This document shows, piece by piece, positions 6,197-13,872 of a stretch of 13,918 nucleotides of DNA. The DNA is from Halanaerobiales bacterium (GTDB taxonomy: Bacteria > Bacillota_F > Halanaerobiia > Halanaerobiales > DTU029): positions 1-13,918 of the forward strand of contig JADQBV010000254.1 of assembly GCA_016278415.1 (NCBI GenBank). Reading direction: 5' to 3'. The notes under the pieces are model-generated. The model was not told the origin of the DNA and ran no database searches. It saw nothing but the letters and a program-made list of their open reading frames with translations. The position numbers were made by a program, and so were the translations under genes. Each line of letters begins with the position of its first letter. The first letter of the stretch is position 1.

Positions 6197-7180
6197 ATGA
6201 AAAAGTATATATTTATATCGTTCTTATTAATTGTTGGTTTATTATTCACTGCTTGTTCTTCATCAGATCTTAGTGATGGTACTAATGATGGCACTGATGG
6301 TACAGGAAACTTCGCGCTCTTTTTAGCGGACAAACCTGTAAATAATGTGGATAAGGTGTTAGTAACTATTTCTGAAGTGCAGATAATTAGAAGCGATACA
6401 GGGATAGAAACAATCAACGACTTTAGTGATAATGGTGGTGAAATGCAATTTGACTTATTGGACTTGAGGTTCAATGAAACATTACTTGGGCAACAATTGT
6501 TACCAGCAGGAGTATATGAGCAGATACGTCTTATAGTAGCTGCAGAAGAACAAGGAAATGGTATTGACAATAATTCTCAAAAATCAAAAGTAATCTATAA
6601 AGATGGTACTGAAGATACATTATTTATTCCTAGTGGTAACCAAACAGGTTTAAAAATTAATCATGAATTTACAATTGAAGATGGTGTTGTTACCAGATTA
6701 ATTTTAGATGCTGATGTTAGTAAAATAATGCACTCAACAGGAAATTCTAATAATAATGGAGATATAGTTTTAAGACCTACTGCAATAAAAGTTATTGATA
6801 AGGTTATTTCAGGTAATATTGAAGGAATAGTATTAGACACAAATGGTAATAACATTTATGATTCTCTTGAAGAAAACTACGATGTTATGGTAGAAGCAAT
6901 ACAGAATAGTGAAACAAAACAGTCAACTGTAGTGATTGCAGAAAACTATAGTAAAGATACAGACGGAGATGGAATTGTAGATATAGAAAAACCAGCAGGC
7001 AGCTTTTTCTTAAGAGGATTATCGAAAGGGACATATAGTCTAAGAGCATATATAGTAGATGCTGATGGAAATGAAGATACCAATACTTATAAAGCAACTA
7101 CTATAGAAAATATTGTACTTGATGCCGGAGAAACATATACTTTACCAGAAACTATAAAACTGGAAAAATCAGTATTATAA
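6197..7180 (+). CDS. DUF4382-domain lipoprotein with C-terminal regulatory-like beta domain
   Basis: 327 residues, predicted to be anchored outside the cytoplasmic membrane. The signal peptide ends in the lipobox FTAC with Cys20, followed by a Ser/Asp/Gly/Thr-rich linker (21-37). Residues about 38-200 resemble DUF4382: FALFLADKPVNNVDKVLVTISEVQI, FDLLDLRF, LPAGVYEQIRL and IVLRPTAIKV. The C-terminal part (about 203-325) has the outline of a carboxypeptidase-regulatory-like beta sandwich (SGNIEGIVLD ... FFLRGLSKGTYSLRAYI). It holds two Asp-rich loops, DTNGNNIYD (214-222) and DTDGDGIVD (254-262), that look like calcium-binding thrombospondin-type-3 or dockerin loops. AAGGAGGT lies 7 nt before ATG. 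It is a single-gene unit with its own operator and terminator. Molecular role unknown. Confidence 0.85.
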   Translation: MKKYIFISFLLIVGLLFTACSSSDLSDGTNDGTDGTGNFALFLADKPVNNVDKVLVTISEVQIIRSDTGIETINDFSDNGGEMQFDLLDLRFNETLLGQQLLPAGVYEQIRLIVAAEEQGNGIDNNSQKSKVIYKDGTEDTLFIPSGNQTGLKINHEFTIEDGVVTRLILDADVSKIMHSTGNSNNNGDIVLRPTAIKVIDKVISGNIEGIVLDTNGNNIYDSLEENYDVMVEAIQNSETKQSTVVIAENYSKDTDGDGIVDIEKPAGSFFLRGLSKGTYSLRAYIVDADGNEDTNTYKATTIENIVLDAGETYTLPETIKLEKSVL

Positions 7181-7286
7181 ACTAATAAGTAACAGCAGTA
7201 TATAAAAAAACAGAAGTAATAAATTACACAGCAATAATCAATATTAAACCATCCGATACTATAATATTTAGTTTCCACTTCTATAT

Positions 7287-7325
7287 AAAAATACCCCCTT
7301 TTCATCAGGAGGGTATTTTTTATTC
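7287..7325 (+). terminator. Bidirectional intrinsic terminator between convergent units
   Basis: AAAAATACCC (7287-7296) pairs with GGGTATTTTT (7311-7320), with two more G-C pairs inside after a bulge and a short T/A-rich loop. T-runs follow on both strands. It ends the lipoprotein transcript and, read on the minus strand, can end the ABC importer operon whose last stop codon is at 7395. Confidence 0.85.
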
Positions 7326-7394
7326 GTCTATATTATACTAACAAAACCTTAAAGTTTACTTCGGAACATTTTATAACTTCATTTATATCCTAGA

Positions 7395-8120
7395 TTATCT
7401 ATCAAACTCAAATCCTGGTATAGCAAATTTTTTCTCAATAGAATTAAAAATATAAGTAAAAAATATTACTACAAGCAAATAGATAAATGCTACAATAAGA
7501 TATGTGTTAAAAAATTGGTAATTCCTACTAGCAATAATCTTAGCCTCTCCCATTATCTCTGGGGCTGTAATTATATAAGCCAATGATGTATACTTTAGAA
7601 GATAAATAAACTCATTCGTCCAGGCAGGTATAACCCTTCTTAAAGCCTGAGGTAATATTATATGAAAAATACCCTGCCATTTACTCATTCCAATAGAAAG
7701 AGCTGCCTTCAACTGTCCTGAACTAACAGACTGTATAGAACCCCTTAGGTATTCCGCCTGATAAGCCCCACTATTAATTATAAAGCTTATTAATGCCGCT
7801 GTAATAGCACCTAACCTTATACCAAATGGAGGTAAACCGTAATAAATAAGAAAAAGTTGGACAAGTAAAGGTGTCCCTTGAATTAATCCTATAAATGCAC
7901 TAATAACACTTGATAAAATTTTATTTCCATAAATCTTTCCTAAAGCAAGGAATGTACCAAGTACAGTCCCCATAATACTTGATATTACTGTTAAATACAC
8001 AGTCACAAGTAAACCTTTAAATAAAATGGGGTAATTTTTAAGAAAAATAGCAGATATATCAGCTAAACCTTCAGCCACTGATGAATAGAAATTTAGAAAC
8101 CATAACAATATCTCTTGCAT
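7395..8120 (-). CDS. Polar amino-acid ABC transporter, permease 2
   Basis: A 241-residue integral membrane subunit of the His/Glu/Gln/Arg importer family, with about five membrane segments. The EAA loop that docks on the ATPase is visible around GAYQAEYLRGSIQSVSSGQLKAALSIGM...ILPQALRRVIPA. The typical QGTPLLVQLFLIYYGLP block precedes it. Its ATG overlaps the ATPase stop by one base (TAATG), so the two are translationally coupled. It differs enough from the upstream permease to form a heterodimeric pore, as in HisQM-type systems. It is the last gene of the operon and the terminator at 7287-7320 follows. The transported amino acid cannot be named from this sequence. Confidence 0.93.
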   Translation of the reverse strand: MQEILLWFLNFYSSVAEGLADISAIFLKNYPILFKGLLVTVYLTVISSIMGTVLGTFLALGKIYGNKILSSVISAFIGLIQGTPLLVQLFLIYYGLPPFGIRLGAITAALISFIINSGAYQAEYLRGSIQSVSSGQLKAALSIGMSKWQGIFHIILPQALRRVIPAWTNEFIYLLKYTSLAYIITAPEIMGEAKIIASRNYQFFNTYLIVAFIYLLVVIFFTYIFNSIEKKFAIPGFEFDR

Positions 8121-8878
8121 TATTTTTCACCTTCACTATACAACTCAGTAAGCTTAAAAAGAAATTCTTTTGTCCTCTTCTGCTCAGGATTAGTAAATAA
8201 CTTTTCAGGTGGAGCCTGTTCAACGATTTTACCATACTCCATAAATATCATCTCATCTGCAACTGTTCGAGCAAAGCCCATCTCATGAGTAACTATTAAC
8301 ATAGTCATACCTTCATCAGCTAAGTTTCTCATAACAGTCAATACCTCTCCTGTCAATTCTGGATCTAGAGCAGAAGTTGGTTCATCAAAGAGTATTAATT
8401 TAGGCTGCATAGCCAATGCACGAGCAATACCAACCCTCTGCTTCTGTCCCCCAGAAAGCTGTGCTGGATATGAATTAGCAAACTCACTCAATCCAACTCG
8501 TTCCAATTCAAAAAGTGCCAACTCTTCTGCTTCCTTTTTATCCATTTTTTTAACTCTTAGGAGACCAATCATAACATTACCTTTAGCAGTTAAATGATTA
8601 AAAAGACCAAAATCCTGAAAAACAAAACCTATCTCTTGCCTAACCTTATGAATATCAGTTGTAGTTGTAACATCAACATCTTCCAGGTATATATGTCCCT
8701 GGTCAGGTGGAACAAGCATATTTATATGATTCAATATAGTACTCTTTCCAGTACCACTGGGACCAACGACAACCTTAGTTTCCCCTACATTTAAATGAAA
8801 TGAAATTCCCTTTAATACCTCATTATTACCAAAACTCTTATGCAAATTTTCTATTCTAAGTAGATGATTATTACTCAT
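8120..8878 (-). CDS. Polar amino-acid ABC transporter, ATP-binding subunit
   Basis: 252 residues, a cytoplasmic ATPase that powers import. All nucleotide-binding motifs are intact: Walker A GPSGTGKST (39-47), Q-loop VFQDFGLF, signature LSGGQKQR, Walker B LILFDEPTSALDP and the H-loop in IVTHEMGFA. It is closest in style to GlnQ/HisP/ArtP. The start ATG lies within the last codons of the upstream permease (8-bp overlap), with GGAG 4 nt before it. Downstream it shares one base with the second permease. No C-terminal regulatory extension is present. Confidence 0.95.
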   Translation of the reverse strand: MSNNHLLRIENLHKSFGNNEVLKGISFHLNVGETKVVVGPSGTGKSTILNHINMLVPPDQGHIYLEDVDVTTTTDIHKVRQEIGFVFQDFGLFNHLTAKGNVMIGLLRVKKMDKKEAEELALFELERVGLSEFANSYPAQLSGGQKQRVGIARALAMQPKLILFDEPTSALDPELTGEVLTVMRNLADEGMTMLIVTHEMGFARTVADEMIFMEYGKIVEQAPPEKLFTNPEQKRTKEFLFKLTELYSEGEK

Positions 8879-9554
8879 TTACTCCAACCTCAATTCCTAT
8901 TCCTGGTATCTTGTATTTCTTCTCAAAAAGTGATAATAATTTATTAATAACCATTGTTAATATATAATAAATAAAGGCAACTGCTAATAATATTGTTGTT
9001 GCCTCTCCATTATTAGTGAAGATATAAAAACCCTGTCTTAATAATTCACTCATCCCAATGGCATAAACCACTGATGTATCCTTTAATAATATTGCAGATT
9101 CATTACCAATAGGAGGTATTGCAATTCTAACCGCCTGTGGTAATATAACATAAAAAAAGGCAGTAAATTTCTTCATTCCCATAGAAAGCGCTGCCCTCAT
9201 CTGAGAACCACTAACCGACTGGATAGCCCCTCTATATATCTGAGATTGATAAGCTGCACTCCTTAAACCAAGGGCTAATACTGCAGCTAAAAATTCAGGA
9301 AGTCTAATCCCCATCCGTGGTAATCCGTAAAATATAAGAAATAATATTACTAACAAAGGGATACTCCGTGCAATACGTTCATATATTGATATAATACCTT
9401 TAATAAACCTATTGCCATAAACCTGACCAAATGCCAGTGGTAAACCAAATACAAACCCTATCAACATACTTACAATTGCTAACCTAACAGTAACAAGAGC
9501 CCCTTCCATTAGATATGGAAGAGAGCTCCAGATTAATTGTAACTTATCTATAAT
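8871..9554 (-). CDS. Polar amino-acid ABC transporter, permease 1 (probable ATT start)
   Basis: A membrane subunit of the same family: IPLLVILFLIFYGLP, then the EAA loop SAAYQSQIYRGAIQSVSGSQMRAALSMGM with ILPQAVRIAIPP, and a basic C-terminal tail. The first in-frame ATG is at 9509 (212 residues), but it has no near ribosome site and would remove the usual N-terminal segment before the first membrane helix. Upstream in frame, with no ATG, GTG or TTG, the sequence reads IDKLQLIWSSLPYL before MEGALVTV. This matches the family N-terminus, and AGAGAGGGTG (9559-9568) sits 4 nt before ATT 9554. I therefore place the start at ATT, giving 227 residues. This is inference; ATG 9509 or a sequencing indel are alternatives. 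Confidence 0.82.
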   Translation of the reverse strand: MIDKLQLIWSSLPYLMEGALVTVRLAIVSMLIGFVFGLPLAFGQVYGNRFIKGIISIYERIARSIPLLVILFLIFYGLPRMGIRLPEFLAAVLALGLRSAAYQSQIYRGAIQSVSGSQMRAALSMGMKKFTAFFYVILPQAVRIAIPPIGNESAILLKDTSVVYAIGMSELLRQGFYIFTNNGEATTILLAVAFIYYILTMVINKLLSLFEKKYKIPGIGIEVGVNE

Positions 9555-9558
9555 AAAA

Positions 9559-9568
9559 CACCCTCTCT
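9559..9568 (-). promoter_or_regulatory. Ribosome binding site that points to an ATT start
   Basis: AGAGAGGGTG on the minus strand, followed by TTTT and then ATT ATA GAT AAG in frame with permease 1. GTG overlapping the ribosome site is out of frame, and an in-frame TAG lies just upstream. The ATT is thus the best-placed codon to begin the homologous N-terminal segment. Confidence 0.5.
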
Positions 9569-9585
9569 AAAACTCTTATTAGACA

Positions 9586-9609
9586 CCTTAAAGTTTAGTT
9601 AATTTAAGG
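9586..9609 (-). repeat. Stem-loop between binding-protein and permease genes
   Basis: CCTTAAA (9586-9592) and TTTAAGG (9603-9609) form a 7-bp stem around a 10-nt loop, in the 121-bp gap after the binding-protein stop. No U-tract follows on the transcribed strand. The position is typical of hairpins that stabilise the abundant binding-protein mRNA relative to the membrane subunits. That role is inferred only. Confidence 0.4.
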
Positions 9610-9675
9610 CTTAGTTATTGCTATATCAATATCATGCCCAGAGTTTAAAGAATACTTACTTTAATATACATATAC

Positions 9676-10416
9676 TTATTTACCAAAATATTTGTCTATT
9701 AACTGATCCATAGTTCCGTTACTTCTCAATTCCTCTATTCCTTCATTAATCATTGTAAGCAATTCTTCATTACCCTCATCAACTGCTATACCATACTCTT
9801 CCCCTGTTATTATCTCTGCTACTATAGTTACTGGTTTAAGTTCAGTAAATCTTTCAGCAACAGGAGTATCTAGAACTACACCATCAGTATTACCATTAAC
9901 AAGGTCATTTATAACAAGCACGAATGTATCATAATGTTTTACATCACCTGTAAGTATGCCTTTGTCTTTCATACTTTCAGTTACCCAAAGATCACCAGTC
10001 GTACCTGTTTGAACACCTATATCATTTTTACCAAACAGAACTGATAAATCATTTTCAGAACCATCTTTTACAATAATAGCTTGATTAGCAGAATAATAGG
10101 GAATAGAGAAATCAACTACTTCTTCTCTCTCTTCTGTAATACTCATACCCGCTGCAACAACGTCTATATTACCAGTCTTTAAAGCTGCAATAAGTGCATC
10201 AAAACTTAAATCCTTAACTTCTACATCAAAACCCTTTAATTTACCGATTTCTTTCATTAAATCAATATCAAAACCAGTCACTTCACCATCTTCTACATAC
10301 TCAAATGGTGGAAAACCTGCACTTGTACCAACTACATAAGTTTCAGCCATGACCATTGTAGAAAACAACACCATTAGACCTACCAACATTAACAATAAAA
10401 TTCCTTTAAACTTCAT
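9676..10416 (-). CDS. Amino-acid ABC transporter substrate-binding protein (SBP family 3)
   Basis: 246 residues from ATG 10416, chosen because GGAGGA lies 8 nt upstream; an ATG six codons earlier would overlap that ribosome site. A type I signal peptide (1-24, ending VMA before ETYVV) carries no lipobox Cys, so the protein should be free and periplasmic rather than lipid-anchored. The mature part shows VGTSAGFPPFEY, GFDIDLMKEIGK, ALKTGNIDVVAAGMSITEEREEVVDFSIPYY and VVLDTPVAERF. The Arg in TEERE and the Asp in LDTPVAE fit the ligand carboxylate and amino contacts of family 3 binding proteins. It is the first gene of the importer operon. The ligand is probably a polar or basic amino acid, identity uncertain. 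Confidence 0.93.
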   Translation of the reverse strand: MKFKGILLLMLVGLMVLFSTMVMAETYVVGTSAGFPPFEYVEDGEVTGFDIDLMKEIGKLKGFDVEVKDLSFDALIAALKTGNIDVVAAGMSITEEREEVVDFSIPYYSANQAIIVKDGSENDLSVLFGKNDIGVQTGTTGDLWVTESMKDKGILTGDVKHYDTFVLVINDLVNGNTDGVVLDTPVAERFTELKPVTIVAEIITGEEYGIAVDEGNEELLTMINEGIEELRSNGTMDQLIDKYFGK

Positions 10417-10440
10417 ATTATACTTCCTCCTCATTTTTTT

Positions 10441-10465
10441 TACGCAAACTATTATATTCTACGCA
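10441..10465 (-). promoter_or_regulatory. Candidate importer promoter flanked by TGCGTA direct repeats
   Basis: On the minus strand a perfect TATAAT (10456-10451) lies about 35 nt before the binding-protein ATG, with no good -35 box at 17 bp. Two identical hexamers TGCGTA (10465-10460 and 10446-10441) bracket the -10 box, 19 bp apart start to start. Such placement could mark a repressor site, though AT-rich context and short length make chance plausible. Confidence 0.35.
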
Positions 10466-10791
10466 TAATTTTTTAAGATTTACTTATATATATTCTTCGT
10501 ATAGTTCATATTTCCTGCAATAATTATAGAATTATTTTTGTATTAATATTCAATTTAATATTTAATAAAAAAACCTTACCTTAAATAAACAATTACTAAC
10601 CCTTTAATAGCAGTCTTATAGCTCATTATAAAAATAATCATAGTAAAAACGAGAAAGGAAAAGTAATTTTTATACAATTAAACTTTGTTTAATAATATAT
10701 ATAATTTAATTTATAAATATGCACTGTTGCATAATTTACATCATCTATATTTTCATATACATATACTAATTTATTATAATATAGTTACAAA
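10466..10791. other. AT-rich gap between ald and the amino-acid importer
   Basis: No ORF with a ribosome site and no G-C-rich hairpin followed by T-run is visible, so ald has no obvious intrinsic terminator. The one distinct element is the inverted repeat TATGCA-CTGT-TGCATA (10718-10733), about 59 bp beyond the ald stop, which could be an operator-type dyad. Whether the importer is also read through from ald is open. Confidence 0.4.
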
Positions 10792-11913
10792 CTAAAATCC
10801 TTTTATTACTTCATTTAAAGGAAAATGTTCCAAGCCAAAGGCATCTGCAACTGCTTTATAGACAACCTTGCCATTATAAACATTCAAACCTTTACTCAAA
10901 GCTTCATTTTCTGTTATTGCCCTTTTATAACCCTTGTTTGCTAACATTAATGCATATGGTAATGTTGTATTGGTTAATGCGTAAGTTGATGTCCTTGGTA
11001 CAGCTCCCGGCATATTTGCAACAGAATAGTGTACTACTCCATGTTTTTCGAAAACAGGTTGCTGATGTGTAGTAGGATATGTAGTTTCAACACACCCACC
11101 CTGATCTATTGCTACATCTACAATTACAGAACCTTTTTTCATTTCCTTAATCATCTCTTCTGTTACAAGATTAGGCGCTTTAGCCCCTGGAATAAGTACA
11201 GCACCTATCACAAGGTCAGCTTTCTTTAATTCTTCCATAATATGAAAGGGATTTGACATATAGGTTTTAACCCTACCTTGGAAAATATCATCCAAATACC
11301 TCATTTGTCGTGCACTAAGATCAAGAATTGTTACATCTGCACCTAAACCAATAGCCATTTTAGCTGAATTTATACCTACCGTACCTCCACCTATAATAAC
11401 TACTCTTGCAGGCTTAACTCCAGGTACTCCGCCAAGTAAAACTCCAGCTCCACCCTGAGGTTTTTCCAAAAATCTGGCACCCGCTTGAGTAGCTAATCTA
11501 CCAGCTACTTCACTCATTGGAATTAATAATGGTAAAGAACCATCACAAAGTTGAATTGTCTCATATGCTATTGCTGTAACGCCTTTTTTCATTAAGGCCT
11601 TTGTCAAATTTTCTTCAGCAGCCAGATGTAAGTATGTAAACAAAATCTGACCTTCATGAAAGTATTCATACTCTTCTCTTAATGGTTCTTTAACTTTCAT
11701 TATCATTTCCACGCTATCAAACAATTCTTTAACATCATCCAGGATCTCCGCACCTGCTGAAGTATATTCTTTATTACTAATCCCACTACCAATTCCAGCA
11801 AAGTTTTCAATATAAACCTGATGACCAGCCTCAACTAAACCCTTAACACCCGCATCAGTAATTGCAACCCGGTTTTCATTATTTTTGATTTCTCTCGGTA
11901 TACCTATTTTCAA
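10792..11913 (-). CDS. ald: Alanine dehydrogenase
   Basis: 373 residues, full length. It catalyses the NAD-dependent interconversion of L-alanine with pyruvate and ammonia in the cytoplasm. The N-terminal [19 protein letters not shown] carries substrate-binding Arg15. VKEP holds Lys75 and TYLHLA holds His96. [17 protein letters not shown] is the Rossmann nucleotide loop, and [10 protein letters not shown] holds the catalytic Asp. All match the family. Initiation is at TTG (11913-11911), seven bases after a long purine run AGGAGGGGGG, an unusually G-rich ribosome site that may offset the weak start codon. It lies upstream of the amino-acid importer on the same strand, suggesting linked amino-acid use. 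No nearby regulator gene is present. Confidence 0.96.
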   Translation of the reverse strand: MKIGIPREIKNNENRVAITDAGVKGLVEAGHQVYIENFAGIGSGISNKEYTSAGAEILDDVKELFDSVEMIMKVKEPLREEYEYFHEGQILFTYLHLAAEENLTKALMKKGVTAIAYETIQLCDGSLPLLIPMSEVAGRLATQAGARFLEKPQGGAGVLLGGVPGVKPARVVIIGGGTVGINSAKMAIGLGADVTILDLSARQMRYLDDIFQGRVKTYMSNPFHIMEELKKADLVIGAVLIPGAKAPNLVTEEMIKEMKKGSVIVDVAIDQGGCVETTYPTTHQQPVFEKHGVVHYSVANMPGAVPRTSTYALTNTTLPYALMLANKGYKRAITENEALSKGLNVYNGKVVYKAVADAFGLEHFPLNEVIKGF

Positions 11914-11938
11914 ATTTAATCCCCCCTCCTATTAATCT

Positions 11939-11944
11939 ATTATA
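11939..11944 (-). promoter_or_regulatory. Weak candidate -10 box for ald
   Basis: TATAAT on the minus strand just upstream of the ribosome site would give a leader of about 20 nt. No -35 match is present at normal spacing, and the surrounding sequence is a TA-rich run, so this is a tentative mark only. Confidence 0.2.
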
Positions 11945-12193
11945 TATAAATATACTTCTCTCTACTCGAATTATTTTTACTAACTATTTATAAACTTCTT
12001 TAGAAATCAACTAAATCCTTCTTCAATAATAATCTTAGTAATGAATACTATAAAAAAAAATCATTTATTCTAGTTGAGCTATATTTACATTTATATTTAT
12101 CCGGCTTACATACTTTTCTTTATATAAAGCGTAACCTTTGTAAATATAAATTACCAAATATAATACATAAAATTTTGTATATTCTTTTGCTTA
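11945..12193. other. AT-rich intergenic stretch upstream of ald
   Basis: No gene, RNA element or strong hairpin recognised on either strand. It contains a loosely symmetric ATACA-N8-TGTAT around 12164-12185 and scattered TTTACA/GTAAA repeats, all within what base composition could produce. Confidence 0.3.
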
Positions 12194-12222
12194 TTTACAA
12201 AAAATATTACTAAGCTTATATT
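12194..12222 (+). promoter_or_regulatory. Sigma-A-type promoter of the small ORF unit
   Basis: TTTACA (12194-12199), exactly 17 bp, then TATATT (12217-12222): five of six matches in each box at ideal spacing, the best promoter in the window. Transcription would start near 12229 and give a leader of about 79 nt before the small ORF. Confidence 0.55.
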
Positions 12223-12307
12223 ATTTTTATAGAATTATTATTAGGAAAGAATAATTTATTCAAAAGTGCACTAAATAGATTTAAAGTAGGGGGTTTAAAC
12301 CATATCT

Positions 12308-12472
12308 ATGAGAAGCAAATTTAATAGGAGTTTACTAAAAAGTGTTGAACGAGCAAAAAAATTAAAGGACCTTGAAATTGCAAAATCTCTAGAAATTAAT
12401 TTGCAAAACAATGAACTTCCTCCAAATGAAAAAAGAACACCAAAAGTACGAAGCGATTTACCAAAAGAGTGA
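12308..12472 (+). CDS. Small basic hypothetical protein (54 aa)
   Basis: ATG to TGA encodes 54 residues, beginning MRSKFNRSLLKSVERAKKLK and ending RTPKVRSDLPKE. It is rich in Lys, Arg and Glu, probably helical over residues 6-35, with a Pro-containing tail and no membrane segment, signal or Cys pair. I do not recognise the family. Support for coding is the flanking promoter and terminator, a codon pattern and charged composition unlike the surrounding AT noise, and the lack of any alternative gene on this stretch. The ribosome site is poor: AGGGGG (12288-12293) lies about 15 nt upstream and partly overlaps the palindrome GGTTTAAACC (12292-12301). The transcript could instead act as a small RNA, or the ORF may be chance. 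Confidence 0.5.
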   Translation: MRSKFNRSLLKSVERAKKLKDLEIAKSLEINLQNNELPPNEKRTPKVRSDLPKE

Positions 12473-12545
12473 ACCTCTCAATCTAATTCAATAGCAGATT
12501 TAGATTAGGCTTCCCGAGTTTGACACATCAAAATAATTAAAAGAT

Positions 12546-12582
12546 AACCCTGACCTCTTTTGATGGTCAGGGTTTCATTTTA
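12546..12582 (+). terminator. Bidirectional terminator (small ORF unit / foldase gene)
   Basis: AACCCTGACC (12546-12555) and GGTCAGGGTT (12565-12574) form a perfect 10-bp stem with a 9-nt loop. TCATTTTATT follows on the plus strand and ATCTTTTAATT on the minus. It ends the small ORF transcript and, on the other strand, lies 43 bp beyond the foldase stop. Confidence 0.88.
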
Positions 12583-12616
12583 TTAAATATATTTTTAAGA
12601 TAAACTATATTCTATA

Positions 12617-13621
12617 TTATAGTTTTCTTTCTATAGTAGCCTCTTCTTTAAGCTTTTCAATATATTCTTTCATAAGCTGTGATTTCTTCTGGTTCAATAA
12701 ATTATTCTTAATAGATTCTTTAACATCTTCAAAAGATGTTGTCCCTGCTTCTGTCTTATCTGTTACTTTAATAATGTGGAATCCAAAATCAGTTTTTACA
12801 ATTTCACTAACTTCTCCTACATTAAGTGCAAAAGCTGCTTCCTCAAAAGGCTTAACCATTCTACCCTTAGCAAAGCTACCTAATTTACCACCCTGTGCTG
12901 CAGAACCATCAATAGAATATTCTTTAGCTAGTTCAGCAAAATCAGCACCATCATTCAATTTATTTAAAACTTCTTTAGCTGTTTCTTCTTTTTCAACTAA
13001 AATATGACTTGCAGTAATCTTTTCTTTTTGAGTAAATTGCTCTTTATTATTTTCATAATAATCTTTTACTTCCTGATCTGTAACTTCAGCTGAATCGACA
13101 ACTTGTCTTTGTAATTCATTAATTAAAAGAGCTGTCTCGTTTTGTGATAAAAACAATTCTTTAAAGCTTTCAATACTATCAATTCCCTGTTGGCTTAAAG
13201 ATTGTAGTAACTGTTCTTCAGTTATTTGATTGCTACTTTTAATATTTTCTAGTTGTTCATTAAATAATTCGTTTTTCCTTTCATCACTTATATTAATATT
13301 TTTTTCTTTAGCTTTCTGTACTAATAATTCTCTTTCAATAAGTCTATCAAGATTTGCTTTTCTATATTCGTTTAAAAGTTCTTTCCCAGCTTCAGTCTGT
13401 AATAATACCATTACAAAGTTTCTATCAGTCTGAGCTATCTTTTGTACAAGTCCTTGTAAATTAATAGCAGCGTCAACTTCATTTACTGTAATTTCTTTAT
13501 CATTTACTACAACTGCAATTTCTTCTTCAGTACTTTGTTCATTTGTTGATTCCGCACCCATAACTGGAATAGCAATTAATAATAAAGCTAATAATAAAAT
13601 ACCTAATTTTTTCATTTTCAT
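12617..13621 (-). CDS. SurA/PrsA-like parvulin peptidyl-prolyl isomerase (exported foldase)
   Basis: 334 residues. It assists folding of exported proteins by cis-trans isomerisation of prolyl bonds. A type I signal peptide (1-23, hydrophobic core then PVMGA before ESTNE) has no lipobox Cys, unlike monoderm PrsA lipoproteins. An acidic linker follows. Residues about 33-195 are a helical SurA_N-like chaperone domain ([36 protein letters not shown]). A single parvulin domain spans about 200-289 ([44 protein letters not shown]; His205 and His281 at the usual sites). A charged C-terminal helix closes the protein. AAGGAGAG lies about 9 nt before the ATG. It is a single gene between the rRNA/tRNA unit and the shared terminator. 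SurA versus PrsA naming is unsettled, so no symbol is given. Confidence 0.92.
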   Translation of the reverse strand: MKMKKLGILLLALLLIAIPVMGAESTNEQSTEEEIAVVVNDKEITVNEVDAAINLQGLVQKIAQTDRNFVMVLLQTEAGKELLNEYRKANLDRLIERELLVQKAKEKNINISDERKNELFNEQLENIKSSNQITEEQLLQSLSQQGIDSIESFKELFLSQNETALLINELQRQVVDSAEVTDQEVKDYYENNKEQFTQKEKITASHILVEKEETAKEVLNKLNDGADFAELAKEYSIDGSAAQGGKLGSFAKGRMVKPFEEAAFALNVGEVSEIVKTDFGFHIIKVTDKTEAGTTSFEDVKESIKNNLLNQKKSQLMKEYIEKLKEEATIERKL

Positions 13622-13735
13622 AAAATTAAACTCTCCTTTGTTTTATAATTTTTTTTTGCATAAATTTTAGCAACTAATATTAATAGTTCTGTAACAATAA
13701 ATTAATACCTTTTAAATTATGATTAAAATTAGATT

Positions 13736-13761
13736 AAAAAAGCCTCTTAAAATAAATGGCT
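13736..13761 (-). terminator. Candidate terminator at the tRNA-Asn 3' end
   Basis: Minus-strand AGCC (whose GCC belongs to the discriminator and CCA of the tRNA) can pair with GGCT, with three further weak pairs after a mismatch, followed directly by TTTTTT. The stem is short, so this is a tentative end for the rRNA-tRNA transcript. If real, it shares bases with the tRNA tail. Confidence 0.35.
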
Positions 13762-13832
13762 CCCCGAGCAAGACTCGAACTTGCGACAAGATGGTTAACA
13801 GCCATCTGCTCTACCAACTGAGCTATCGGGGA
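13757..13832 (-). tRNA. tRNA-Asn (anticodon GUU)
   Basis: A 76-nt cloverleaf on the minus strand. The acceptor stem pairs TCCCCGA with TCGGGGA, with discriminator G and encoded CCA (13759-13757). The D arm is GCTCAGTTGGTAGAGC. The anticodon stem GATGG/CCATC encloses loop CTGTTAA with anticodon GTT. The T arm carries GTTCGAGTC. It lies 40 bp downstream of the 5S rRNA end, as in many Firmicutes rRNA operons. Confidence 0.98.
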
Positions 13833-13872
13833 ACAACAGTGAAAATTATTAAGTTATAAAAATTAAAATAAG

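Noticed and set aside
6166..6570. Minus-strand ORF over the start of the lipoprotein gene
   Set aside because: It has Ser/Ile-rich low-complexity composition, no ribosome site and lies antisense to a gene with clear signal peptide and domain motifs.
10570..10620. Terminator downstream of ald ending in a run of T on the minus strand
   Set aside because: The T-run after AAGGTAAGG is not preceded by a complementary arm; no stable hairpin forms.
12774..13433. Plus-strand ORFs inside the foldase gene
   Set aside because: They are Ser/Phe/Leu-rich mirror frames of a Lys/Glu-rich coding sequence, without start signals.
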